A stretch of DNA of 64,000 nucleotides from Streptomyces sp. CHD11 (lineage in GTDB: Bacteria > Actinomycetota > Actinomycetes > Streptomycetales > Streptomycetaceae): NCBI RefSeq assembly GCF_018638295.1, contig NZ_JABTTS010000030.1, forward strand, positions 17,336-81,335, in the 5' to 3' direction. Numbering within the stretch: the stretch's first letter is position 1; each line of letters begins with the position of its first letter. Shown piece by piece: positions 18,067 to 26,318 of this stretch. Below the pieces are notes generated by a model. That model had not been told where the DNA came from and ran no database searches. It was given only the letters and a program-made list of their open reading frames with translations. Made by a program: the position numbers and the translations under genes.

Positions 18067-19941
18067 GTGAGCGACACACAGACACTGATCGAGAACCGAC
18101 CGCAGACCCTTGCGGCCCTCTTCCTGGAGCGTGTGGCGGCCACACCGGACGCCGAGGCCTACCGCTACCCGGTCCCGCCGGCCTCCGGAGAGGGCCCGGA
18201 CGACTGGAAGTCGTTCACCTGGGCGGGCGCCGCCGAACGGGTCCACGCCATTGCCGCCGGCCTGATCGAGCTCGGTGTGGGACCCGAGGAGCGCGTGGCA
18301 CTCGCCGCCGCGACCCGTGTCGAGTGGATCCTGGCCGACCTGGGGATCCTCTGCGCGGGCGCCGCCACCACCACGATCTACCCGCAGACCAACGCCGACG
18401 AGTCCGCCTACATCCTGTCCGACTCCCAGAGCCGGGTGCTCATCGCGGAGAACGCCGAGCAGGCGGCCAAGGCTGTGGCCAAGCGCGCCGAGCTGCCCGA
18501 GCTCACCCGCGTCGTGGTCATCGACCCGGAGGGCGTGGAGACCGACGACTTCGTGATCACCCTCACCGAACTGGAGCAGCGCGGCGCCGCCCGGCTCCAG
18601 CAGGAACCGGAGGTGATCAAGGAGCGGGTCGCGGCGATCACCAGGGACCAGCTCGCCACCCTCATCTACACCTCCGGCACCACCGGCCGCCCCAAGGGTG
18701 TCCGCCTGCCCCACGACTGCTGGGCGTACATGGCCAAGGCGATCCCGGCGACCGGCATGGTCCACGGCGACGACGTGCAGTACCTGTGGCTGCCCCTCGC
18801 CCACGTCTTCGGCAAGGTGCTCATCTCCGGCCAGATCGAGGCCGGCCACGTCACCGCCGTCGACGGCCGCGTCGACAAGATCATCGAGAATCTGCCGCAG
18901 GTCCGCCCGACCTACATGGCGGCGGTGCCCCGCATCTTCGAGAAGGTCTACAACGGCGTGGCCGCCAAGGCGAAGGCCGGCGGCGGCGCCAAGTACAAGA
19001 TCTTCCAGTGGGCCGCCGGGGTGGCACGCGAGTACGCCAAGGTCACCCAGGACAACTTCCGCCGCACCGGCGTCGCGAGCGCCCCCGCCGGCCTGCGCGC
19101 CAAGCACGCCGTCGCCGACAAGCTCGTCTACGCCAAGATCCGCGAGGCCTTCGGCGGCAACTTGCGCGCCTGCATCTCCGGCTCGGCCGCCCTCGCCCCC
19201 GAGATCGGCTTCTTCTTCGCCGGCGCCGGCGTCCACATCCTGGAGGGGTACGGCCTCACCGAGTCCTCGGCCGCCTCCTTCGTCAACCCCGGTGAGGCGT
19301 ACCGCACCGGCACCGTCGGCAAGCCGCTGCCCGGCACCGAGGTCCGCATCGCCGACGACGGGGAGATCCTGCTGCGCGGCCCCGGCATCATGCAGGGTTA
19401 CCACAACCTGCCCGACAAGACCGCCGAGGTCCTGGAGGAGGACGGCTGGTTCCACACCGGCGACATCGGCGAGCTCTCCGCCGACGGCTACCTCCGTATC
19501 ACCGACCGCAAGAAGGACCTCATCAAGACCTCCGGCGGCAAGTACATCGCGCCCGCCGAGGTCGAGGGCCAGTTCAAGGCCGTCTGCCCCTACGTCTCCA
19601 ACATCCTCGTCCACGGCGCAGACCGGAACTACTGCACCGCGCTCATCGCCCTCGACGAGATCGCCCTCTCCGCCTGGGCCGCCGAGAACGGCCTCGAGGG
19701 CAAGCCGTACGCCGAGATCGTCGCCGCGCCCGTCACGGTCGAGATGGTCGACGGCTACGTCAAGCAGCTCAACGAGGGCCTGCAGCGCTGGCAGACCATC
19801 AAGAAGTTCCGCCTCCTGCCCCGTGACCTCGACATCGAGCACGGCGAGATCACCCCGAGCCTGAAGCTGAAGCGCCCGGTGGTGGAGCGCGAGTACAAGC
19901 ACCTCATCGAGGAGATGTACGAGGGCGCCCGCGAGGCGTGA
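18067..19941 (+). CDS. Long-chain fatty-acid-CoA ligase
   Basis: 624 aa from the GTG at 18067, which is preceded by GGAGG. A member of the ANL adenylating superfamily that activates long-chain fatty acids to acyl-AMP and then acyl-CoA. The P-loop-like motif YTSGTTGRPKG lies at about residues 202-212, the GYGLTE motif near 400 and the GWFHTGD motif near 460, followed by the catalytic-lysine C-terminal domain. No membrane helix. The closest families are the FadD15/FAA1-type ligases of actinobacteria. It stands alone between a terminator and a convergent hairpin. Confidence 0.93.
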   Translation: MSDTQTLIENRPQTLAALFLERVAATPDAEAYRYPVPPASGEGPDDWKSFTWAGAAERVHAIAAGLIELGVGPEERVALAAATRVEWILADLGILCAGAATTTIYPQTNADESAYILSDSQSRVLIAENAEQAAKAVAKRAELPELTRVVVIDPEGVETDDFVITLTELEQRGAARLQQEPEVIKERVAAITRDQLATLIYTSGTTGRPKGVRLPHDCWAYMAKAIPATGMVHGDDVQYLWLPLAHVFGKVLISGQIEAGHVTAVDGRVDKIIENLPQVRPTYMAAVPRIFEKVYNGVAAKAKAGGGAKYKIFQWAAGVAREYAKVTQDNFRRTGVASAPAGLRAKHAVADKLVYAKIREAFGGNLRACISGSAALAPEIGFFFAGAGVHILEGYGLTESSAASFVNPGEAYRTGTVGKPLPGTEVRIADDGEILLRGPGIMQGYHNLPDKTAEVLEEDGWFHTGDIGELSADGYLRITDRKKDLIKTSGGKYIAPAEVEGQFKAVCPYVSNILVHGADRNYCTALIALDEIALSAWAAENGLEGKPYAEIVAAPVTVEMVDGYVKQLNEGLQRWQTIKKFRLLPRDLDIEHGEITPSLKLKRPVVEREYKHLIEEMYEGAREA

Positions 19942-19954
19942 GGGCCACTCCGTG

Positions 19955-20004
19955 ACTGAGCGGGACGGAGGCGGGTGGTGATCCCCCGCCCCCGCCCGCT
20001 CAGT
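19955..20004. terminator. Bidirectional hairpin between convergent genes
   Basis: ACTGAGCGGG (19955-19964) and CCCGCTCAGT (19995-20004) form a 10-bp stem; the GC-rich interior can extend it. It ends the acyl-CoA ligase gene and its right arm covers the stop codon of the minus-strand DUF397 gene. Confidence 0.65.
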
Positions 20005-20191
20005 CCGCTGCCGCGAAGGCTACGAACGCGGCCCAGCCGTCCGCGCGCACGGAGAGGTGTGGCCGGTCCACGTCCTTGGAGTCACGGACATGGATCGCGG
20101 CGGTGCCGACCGCGACCTCCACACAGGCGCCGCCCTCGTTGCCGCTGTAGCTGTTCTTGTGCCAGGTGAGTCCTGCGTCTTCGGCACTCAT
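20000..20191 (-). CDS. DUF397 domain protein
   Basis: 63 aa from the ATG at 20191. The hallmark is TWHKNSYSGNEGGACVEVA at the N-terminus, then VRDSKD and a final strand containing WAAFV. DUF397 proteins are small, abundant in Streptomyces and usually encoded next to a helix-turn-helix (XRE-like) regulator, in some cases as part of a regulator/antagonist pair. Here no such regulator is adjacent on either side, so it is an orphan copy. Function not established from sequence. Confidence 0.85.
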   Translation of the reverse strand: MSAEDAGLTWHKNSYSGNEGGACVEVAVGTAAIHVRDSKDVDRPHLSVRADGWAAFVAFAAAD

Positions 20192-20615
20192 CGCTCTGTC
20201 CGCATCCTGCTGCCGTACCCCATGGGGCAGTTGCGGCATCGTCCGGACCGAGGTCGCCGACTGCCGGGACGGCCGCCCGTCCCGGTGTCGGCGTCGTGGC
20301 CGGACGACGGGTGGGGGTGGGGCCCGTTCTCGTGGACGCGATGGCCGCCCGATGGGGTGTCAGCCCCGGCTGTTCCTCCGAGAAGGGTGTGTGGGCACCG
20401 AGCGGTGTCCCCGGCACACCGGATCCGTCCGCGGGCCCGGAACCGACGGGGCCTGCGCGGTAGCGCTCCAGCCCACCGGGCGCAGGGCAGGGTCCTGTCA
20501 ACCGGCGGCATTATGCTGCCACTTCGAGGATCCTTGCTTCCTGATCACCGTTGCTGCGGTGCGAAGGCGTCCTCTTCCCGGACCTCCGGTCCGGCACTCC
20601 TTTGAGAGGTGACAG
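20192..20615. other. 424-base gap without a recognisable gene
   Basis: Lies between divergent starts of the DUF397 gene and the secreted I36-like protein. Reading frames here lack start sites, typical composition or familiar motifs. A lone -10-like TATGCT is at 20512-20517 and GAGAGGTG lies just before the ATG at 20616. Nothing else is evident. Confidence 0.5.
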
Positions 20616-21011
20616 ATGGCATCAGCCAAGAACGTCCGGTTCAGGTGGAAAGCGCGCCTGGTCTCCGTCGCGACGGCCGCGGCCGGCGTATTCGCCATGA
20701 CCGGTGCTCCGCCCGCCGCCGCGGACGACCTGGGCAGCACCTGCCCCTACCCGCATGTGTGCTTCTACAACTCGCTGAGCTACTACGGGAACTACTTCCA
20801 GAGGTACCAGGACGTCACGAGTTACTACCAGAACGTCCCCGCCAGAAACGGCTACCTGACGGTCGTCAACACCCGCAACGACGACGTTGCTCGTGTCCGC
20901 TACATCTTCAATGGTGAGACCCGGGTGCGCTGTATGCCTCCCAGCTCCTCGTTCACCGTCACCGACGGACGCGCCACCGGCATCAAGATCAGCACCTCCT
21001 CGACCTGCTGA
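20616..21011 (+). CDS. Small secreted protein, peptidase inhibitor I36-like
   Basis: 131 aa. A signal peptide spans about residues 1-36 (basic start, hydrophobic core, A-A-A-D cleavage region). The mature part of about 95 residues has four cysteines, CPYPHVC near the start and two nearer the end, and is rich in Tyr, Asn and Ser. The CPxxxVC/Y pattern resembles peptidase inhibitor family I36 (Streptomyces metalloproteinase inhibitor type), but the match is by eye only. GAGAGGTG provides a good ribosome binding site. A perfect hairpin follows the gene, so it is monocistronic. Confidence 0.7.
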   Translation: MASAKNVRFRWKARLVSVATAAAGVFAMTGAPPAAADDLGSTCPYPHVCFYNSLSYYGNYFQRYQDVTSYYQNVPARNGYLTVVNTRNDDVARVRYIFNGETRVRCMPPSSSFTVTDGRATGIKISTSSTC

Positions 21012-21032
21012 CGTCTCCTGACGGAGCATGGC

Positions 21033-21074
21033 CCGGCTCCCCCACGATGTCCGCGGACATCGTGGGGGAGCCGG
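21033..21074 (+). terminator. 42-base perfect palindrome, terminator
   Basis: Two perfectly complementary 21-base arms centred on CCGCGG at 21051-21056, starting 22 bases after the stop of the secreted-protein gene. Such a long, exact hairpin without a U tract is a strong Streptomyces-type terminator and may also protect the mRNA 3' end. Confidence 0.8.
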
Positions 21075-21248
21075 CTTCGGTGTTGCCTGAATGTGATCGT
21101 TTTTCGGTCAAGTAAGTGTCTGATTCGTGGTGCTGCTGTCGCTCGCAGTGGTCAACTTCGGTAACCGAGTGCTTATGGGCGGGCTCTGTCTGTCACCCTG
21201 TCGGCAGCGATCGAGATCTCTTCGTACGAACTGCCCGGGGAGCCGCCC

Positions 21249-23360
21249 ATGCGGGCCATTCCGACCCAACGGGAGACCGCCTCGTGCGCCCCCGACGCAC
21301 GGGGGTGCGCGCGGGTGGAAGCGACCCTGTCCGGAAGTCCGCTCGCGCCCGGATCCGCGCGGGCGCTGCTGCGCAAGACACTCACCGAGTGGGCGGAACT
21401 CGCCCTGCCCGGCGCCGAACACCTCACCGGCCGCCTGGGCGACGACGCCACGCTCATCGCCAGCGAACTGGTCACCAACGCCGTCGTGCACGCCGGCACC
21501 GAGGCACGGCTGACCTGCCGGCTGGAGCAGGAGACCGGCGCGCTCGTCATCGAGGTCACCGACCAGCACCCCTCCCGCGCCCCGCGCGGCGGGGAACCGG
21601 AGACCCCGCCGGCGCAGGACGCCCCGGAGTACGGGCGCGGACTGCGCCTGGTCGCCGCGCTCTCCGACTCCTGGGGGATCACCTACCGTCCCGGCACGAA
21701 GACCGTCTGGGCGCGGCTGCCCGGCGGGGACCGCACGATCGGTGAGCAGATCGACGCGTACGCGGGGGAGCGGTCACAGGCACACGACCTCAGGGTGGCG
21801 GAGAGCCTCGCGCCGGACCCGGTCGCCCCCTTCGGCGCCCGAGATGTGATCGGTCACCGGGAGGTGCACACCGGCGGCCGGGACACCTGGCACGCCGGCT
21901 CGTACGGCGACGACTGGCTCGCCCGCCGCCACGGGCGGGACGGGACCTGGCTGGGGCGCGGCGCCCTGTCCTTCCTCGCCGAGGCCTCCGACCTGCTCGC
22001 CGGGCAGCTCGACGAGGACCTGGTCACCTCCCTCACCGGACAGCTGATCGTGCCGAGGCTGGCCGACTGGTGCGCGGTGTGGCTGGAGGACGAGACGACC
22101 GGTCACGGCGGTTGGAACGAGGGCCGCCGACGGTCCGACGGCCCCCGCCTGGCCCGTGTCTGGCACGCCGGCGAGCACCACATCGAGGCCCTGAGCCGGG
22201 CCCTGCGGCGCAACCCGCCCGACCCCGGCGACCCGCTGAGTCCGGGCCCCGTCCCGTACCCGTGGCCGGGCAGGGCGCCGGACGGTGGCGGGCCGGACGG
22301 TGACGGGCCGGGCTGGATGTCCGACGGGCCGGGCGGGCCGGACGGCGGGACCGGTGTCCCGGACGGCGGGGACCGGGACGGAGACGGTGCCGGTGTGTCC
22401 GGCAGTGCCCTTGCCTACCGGCTCGCCGTCGGCGGACGGCCGCTCGGGACGCTGGTGATCGGGCGGGGCGGGATCGAACGCTTCCCCGACGAGATCACCG
22501 GGCTCGTGGAGGACCTCGGCCGGCGGGTGGCGCTGGCGGTCGGGGCCGCCCGGCAGTACTCCCGCCAGGCCACCATCAGCGCCGTGCTCCAGCGCGGTCT
22601 GCTGCCCGGCGCCGTCGCCGAGATCCCCGGCGTCCGCAGCGCCCTCGTCTACGAACCCTGCGACAAGGGCGGCCCGAGCGGCGACTTCTACGACCTCTTC
22701 CCGGCCGGTCAGGGCCGCTGGTGCTTCGCCGTCGGGGACGTCCAGGGCAAGGGCCCCGAGGCCGCCGTCGTCATCGGGCTCGCCCGGCCCTGGCTGCGGC
22801 TGCTGGCCCGCGAGGGCTACCGCGTCGCCGACGTCCTCGACCGCCTCAACCAGCTCCTCCTCGACGACGCCACGGAGGCCGCCGACGCCGCCGCCCGCGC
22901 GCTCGTGGCCGCCGGCGCCCGCCCCACCGCCCCCGGCGACGGCCCCCAGACCCGCTTCCTCTCCCTCCTCTACGGCGACCTGGTCCCCTTCAACGGCGGT
23001 GTCCGCTGCACCGTCGCCTCCGCCGGACACCCCCTGCCCCTGCTGCTCGAGCCCGACGGCTCGGTCCGCAGCGTCGCCCAGCCGCAGACCCTGCTCGGCG
23101 TCGTCGAGGACGCCACCTACACCAGCGAGACCTTCGAGCTGTACTCCGGCGACACCCTGCTCTGCGTCACCGACGGCATCACCGAGCGGCGCTCCGGAAC
23201 CCGCCAGTTCGACGACGGCGACGGGCTCGCGGCGGCCCTGTCGACGTGCGCGGGGATGGACGCAGAGCCGATAGCGGAACGGATCACGCAGCTCGTGCAC
23301 GAGTTCGGGGCCCGGCCGCCCGCGGACGATCTCGCGCTGCTGGTGCTCCAGGCGGAGTAA
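21249..23360 (+). CDS. HATPase-GAF-SpoIIE type PP2C phosphatase
   Basis: 703 aa. Residues about 30-155 form an anti-sigma-factor-type kinase domain (HATPase_c; LIASELVTNAVVHAG is the N box and YGRGLRLV the G2 region). A GAF-like sensor region covers about 230-440, interrupted by a Gly/Asp/Pro-rich linker near 340-385. A SpoIIE-like PP2C phosphatase domain fills about 450-703, with acidic metal ligands in SGDFYD and GDVQGKG. Such proteins regulate sigma factors by phosphorylating and dephosphorylating anti-anti-sigma proteins. The ATG has GGGGAG upstream. No partner sigma or STAS gene is adjacent. Confidence 0.88.
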   Translation: MRAIPTQRETASCAPDARGCARVEATLSGSPLAPGSARALLRKTLTEWAELALPGAEHLTGRLGDDATLIASELVTNAVVHAGTEARLTCRLEQETGALVIEVTDQHPSRAPRGGEPETPPAQDAPEYGRGLRLVAALSDSWGITYRPGTKTVWARLPGGDRTIGEQIDAYAGERSQAHDLRVAESLAPDPVAPFGARDVIGHREVHTGGRDTWHAGSYGDDWLARRHGRDGTWLGRGALSFLAEASDLLAGQLDEDLVTSLTGQLIVPRLADWCAVWLEDETTGHGGWNEGRRRSDGPRLARVWHAGEHHIEALSRALRRNPPDPGDPLSPGPVPYPWPGRAPDGGGPDGDGPGWMSDGPGGPDGGTGVPDGGDRDGDGAGVSGSALAYRLAVGGRPLGTLVIGRGGIERFPDEITGLVEDLGRRVALAVGAARQYSRQATISAVLQRGLLPGAVAEIPGVRSALVYEPCDKGGPSGDFYDLFPAGQGRWCFAVGDVQGKGPEAAVVIGLARPWLRLLAREGYRVADVLDRLNQLLLDDATEAADAAARALVAAGARPTAPGDGPQTRFLSLLYGDLVPFNGGVRCTVASAGHPLPLLLEPDGSVRSVAQPQTLLGVVEDATYTSETFELYSGDTLLCVTDGITERRSGTRQFDDGDGLAAALSTCAGMDAEPIAERITQLVHEFGARPPADDLALLVLQAE

Positions 23361-23387
23361 CACGGCCGGTGCGGGACAATGGAGCAC

Positions 23388-24866
23388 ATGCCTTCCGCAC
23401 TCCCCGACGGCGAGCCCGTCCCCGCCGACGGCGCGCTGCCCGCCTCCGCGCTCGCCGGGGCCCCGGGCCGCCCCCTCGGTTTCTATCTTCACGTCCCGTA
23501 CTGCGCGACCCGCTGCGGCTACTGCGACTTCAACACCTACACCGCGACGGAGCTGCGCGGCAGCGGCGGGGCACTGGCCTCCCGCGACAACTACGCCGAG
23601 ACGCTGATCGAAGAGGTCCGGCTGGCGCGCAAGGTACTGGGGGACGATCCGCGCGAGGTCCGCACGGTGTTCGTCGGGGGCGGTACGCCGACCCTGCTCG
23701 CCGCCGACGACCTCGTACGGATGCTGGGCGCGGTCCGGGACGAGTTCGGACTGGCGGCGGACGCCGAGGTGACGACGGAGGCGAACCCCGAGTCGGTCGA
23801 CCCGGCCTACCTGGCGACCCTCCGCGCGGGAGGCTTCAACCGGGTCTCCTTCGGCATGCAGAGCGCCCGGCAGCACGTGCTGAAGGTGCTCGACCGCACC
23901 CACACCCCCGGCCGCCCCGAGGCGTGTGTCGCCGAGGCGCGGGCGGCGGGCTTCGAGCACGTCAACCTGGACCTGATCTACGGCACGCCGGGGGAGTCCG
24001 ACGACGACTGGCGGGCGTCCCTGGACGCGGCGATCGGCGCCGGCCCCGACCACGTGTCGGCGTACGCGCTGATCGTCGAGGAGGGGACGCAGCTGGCCCG
24101 CCGCATCCGGCGCGGTGAGGTGCCGATGACGGACGACGACGTCCACGCGGACCGGTATCTGATCGCCGAGGAGATGATGTCGGGGGCGGGGTTCGACTGG
24201 TACGAGGTGTCGAACTGGGCGACCTCCGAAGCGGGGCGCTGTCTGCACAACGAGCTGTACTGGCGGGGCGCCGACTGGTGGGGTGCGGGACCCGGGGCCC
24301 ACTCGCACGTGGGCGGGGTGCGGTGGTGGAACGTCAAGCATCCGGGAGCGTATGCGGGGGCGCTGGCGGAGGGGCGGTCGCCGGGGGCGGGACGGGAGGT
24401 CCTGTCGGACGAGGACCGGCGGGTGGAGCGGATCCTGCTCGAGCTGCGGCTGGTGGAGGGCGTTCCTCTCTCGCTGCTCCGTCCGGAGGGGCTGAAAGCG
24501 GCTCGCCGTGCCCTCGGAGACGGGCTGCTGGCCGAGGGGCCGTACGGGGAGGGGCGTGCGGTGCTCACTCTGCGGGGGCGGGAACACGGGTCTGTCAGGC
24601 CGGTGTCGTCACGAAGTCGATCAATTCCTCGACCCTGCCCAGCAACTGCGGCTCCAGGTCCTTGTACGACCGCACCGAGCCGAGAATCCGCTGCCATGCC
24701 TCCCCGGTGTTCGCCACCCGCCACCCCAGCGCCGCGCACACCCCCGTCTTCCAGTCCTGTCCCCGCGGCACCCGCGGCCACGCGGCGATGCCGGCCGACG
24801 CCGGCTTCACCGCCTCCCAGATGTCGATGTACGGGTGGCCCACCACCAGCGCGTGCTCGCTCGTGA
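23388..24866 (+). CDS. hemW: HemW-like radical SAM haem chaperone with aberrant C-terminus
   Basis: 492 aa as read (start 23388; an in-frame ATG at 23379 is possible). The radical SAM motif is CATRCGYC with Cys39, Cys43, Cys46; GGGTPTLL near residue 99 and the HemN-type C-terminal domain follow. HemW relatives resemble coproporphyrinogen III oxidase but act as haem chaperones. The familiar sequence ends at LTLRGR (about residue 398), where the family normally has about ten more residues and a stop. Here the frame runs on for about 94 Pro/Arg/Ser-rich residues, antisense to the convergent DUF3097 gene. A small deletion has probably removed the native end and the intergenic space, or the assembly is wrong. 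Confidence 0.85.
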   Translation: MPSALPDGEPVPADGALPASALAGAPGRPLGFYLHVPYCATRCGYCDFNTYTATELRGSGGALASRDNYAETLIEEVRLARKVLGDDPREVRTVFVGGGTPTLLAADDLVRMLGAVRDEFGLAADAEVTTEANPESVDPAYLATLRAGGFNRVSFGMQSARQHVLKVLDRTHTPGRPEACVAEARAAGFEHVNLDLIYGTPGESDDDWRASLDAAIGAGPDHVSAYALIVEEGTQLARRIRRGEVPMTDDDVHADRYLIAEEMMSGAGFDWYEVSNWATSEAGRCLHNELYWRGADWWGAGPGAHSHVGGVRWWNVKHPGAYAGALAEGRSPGAGREVLSDEDRRVERILLELRLVEGVPLSLLRPEGLKAARRALGDGLLAEGPYGEGRAVLTLRGREHGSVRPVSSRSRSIPRPCPATAAPGPCTTAPSRESAAMPPRCSPPATPAPRTPPSSSPVPAAPAATRRCRPTPASPPPRCRCTGGPPPARARS

Positions 24867-25404
24867 CCGCCTCCGCGATCCGCGACTCCTTCGAGCCCGG
24901 GACCAGGTGGTCCACCAGGACCCCCAGTCGCGCGTCCGGCCCCGGCGCGAACTCCTCGACGATCGACGGCAGGTCGTCCACACCCTCCAGGTACTCCACG
25001 ACCACCCCCTCGATCCGGAGGTCGTCGCCCCACACCTTCTCGACCAGCTCCGCGTCGTGCCGGCCCTCCACGTAGATGCGTCCCGCCCGGGCGACCCGGG
25101 CCCGCGCACCGGGGACGGCCACCGATCCCGACGCCGTGCGGGCGGGCCGCCGGGGGCCGGAAGCGGGCCGCACCAGCGTCACCACACGCCCTTCCAGCAG
25201 GAACCCGAGCGGCTCCAGCGGGAACACCCGGTGCTTGCCGAAGCGGTCCTCCAGGGTCACCGTGCCCGCCTCGCAGCGGATCACCGCGCCGCAGAAACCG
25301 GTGCCGGGCTCCTCCACCACCAGGCCGGGCTCGGCCGCGACCTCGGGAACGGGAGGCTGGGGTTTCTTCCACGGAGGGGTCAGATCGGCGGAGTACCGGC
25401 GCAT
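24595..25404 (-). CDS. DUF3097 family protein
   Basis: 269 aa from the ATG at 25404 (MRRYSADLTPPW). An actinobacterial conserved protein of unknown function. It begins with an SH3-like or beta-barrel region (residues 30-95) and has a C-terminal Toprim-like part: YVEGRHDAELVEKVWGDD, LGVLVDHLVPGSKES and LVVGHPYIDIWEAV contain the acidic residues expected for a Toprim-type metal site, so a role in nucleic acid metabolism is possible. The last 272 bases are overlapped by the run-on frame of hemW from the other strand. Confidence 0.85.
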   Translation of the reverse strand: MRRYSADLTPPWKKPQPPVPEVAAEPGLVVEEPGTGFCGAVIRCEAGTVTLEDRFGKHRVFPLEPLGFLLEGRVVTLVRPASGPRRPARTASGSVAVPGARARVARAGRIYVEGRHDAELVEKVWGDDLRIEGVVVEYLEGVDDLPSIVEEFAPGPDARLGVLVDHLVPGSKESRIAEAVTSEHALVVGHPYIDIWEAVKPASAGIAAWPRVPRGQDWKTGVCAALGWRVANTGEAWQRILGSVRSYKDLEPQLLGRVEELIDFVTTPA

Positions 25405-25438
25405 TCTGATGACGATACGAGGATCCCGGCCCCGGTGA

Positions 25439-26173
25439 TCACTCCGACACGCCGAAACGGGCCGCCAGGGCGTCGCGCTGCGCCCGTACGAACGCCGCGT
25501 CCACGACCGCGCCGTGGCCGGGGACGTACCGCGCTTCCTCGCCGCCCAGTGCCAGCAGCCGGTCCAGCGCGGCCGGCCACCGTTCGGGTACGGAGTCGGG
25601 CCCGGCCTGCGGCTCACCCGACTCCTCGACCAGGTCGCCGCAGAAGACCACCCCGGGATCGCCGGGGACCAGCACCGCGAGATCGTGGGCGGTGTGCCCC
25701 GGGCCCACGTTCGCCAGCAGCACCGGCCGGCCGCCCTCCGGGCCCAGGTCGAGCGTCCACTCGCCGGACACCGCGTGCCGGGGCGTGACCAGCGCGTCCA
25801 CCGCCTCCTCCGCCTCCCGCGCGTCCAGCCCCCACCGCACCGCGTCCGCGCGCAGTGCCTCCCGCCCGCGCCCCGTCAGCGCGGTCTCCACCCCCACCGC
25901 CCCGAACACCTCCGCGCCCGCGAACGCCGCCGCCCCGAGGATGTGGTCGAAGTGGGGATGGGTGAGCGCGAGATGTGTCACACGGCGGCCGGTGAGCGCG
26001 TGCGCCTCAGTTCGCAACCGTGCGCCCTCACCCAGCCGGGACCCCGCGTCGACGAGCAGGACACCGCCCGCGCCCACCACGAGCCCCGCCGTGCAGTCCC
26101 ACACGGGCAGCCGGCGCCGGCCCACCCCGGGCGCCACTTGCTCCCATCCCGACTCTTCCCAAGTCACGGTCAT
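25439..26173 (-). CDS. MBL-fold metallo-hydrolase
   Basis: 244 aa. Metallo-beta-lactamase fold with the zinc motif HPHFDH at residues 72-77, a further His in GPGHTAHD, Asp in FCGDLVEE and a final His in PGHGAVVD. The length suits a small single-domain hydrolase; thioesterase, glyoxalase II-like or lactonase activity cannot be told apart by eye. It is divergent from hrcA, with the CIRCE region in between but nearer hrcA. Confidence 0.85.
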   Translation of the reverse strand: MTVTWEESGWEQVAPGVGRRRLPVWDCTAGLVVGAGGVLLVDAGSRLGEGARLRTEAHALTGRRVTHLALTHPHFDHILGAAAFAGAEVFGAVGVETALTGRGREALRADAVRWGLDAREAEEAVDALVTPRHAVSGEWTLDLGPEGGRPVLLANVGPGHTAHDLAVLVPGDPGVVFCGDLVEESGEPQAGPDSVPERWPAALDRLLALGGEEARYVPGHGAVVDAAFVRAQRDALAARFGVSE

Positions 26174-26203
26174 GCGTCGACGCTAACGGGACGGCGCCCG
26201 GCC

Positions 26204-26234
26204 TTGCCCAGGGTGTACTACCCGGCCGTACACT
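26204..26234 (+). promoter_or_regulatory. Candidate hrcA promoter
   Basis: TTGCCC at 26204-26209 and TACACT at 26229-26234 with a 19-base spacer. The expected start near 26241 puts the CIRCE element just downstream, where a bound repressor would block transcription. Confidence 0.5.
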
Positions 26235-26247
26235 GGGCCGGGGAAGT

Positions 26248-26274
26248 CTGGCACTCGAGTGCGAAGAGTGCCAG
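26248..26274. promoter_or_regulatory. CIRCE element upstream of hrcA
   Basis: CTGGCACTC (26248-26256), nine bases, GAGTGCCAG (26266-26274): a perfect inverted repeat matching the HrcA operator. It implies autoregulation of hrcA-dnaJ by heat shock. Confidence 0.92.
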
Positions 26275-26318
26275 AACCGTTACGCGAAGGCCGCGGACAG
26301 CTACGGGAGGTGCGCGCG

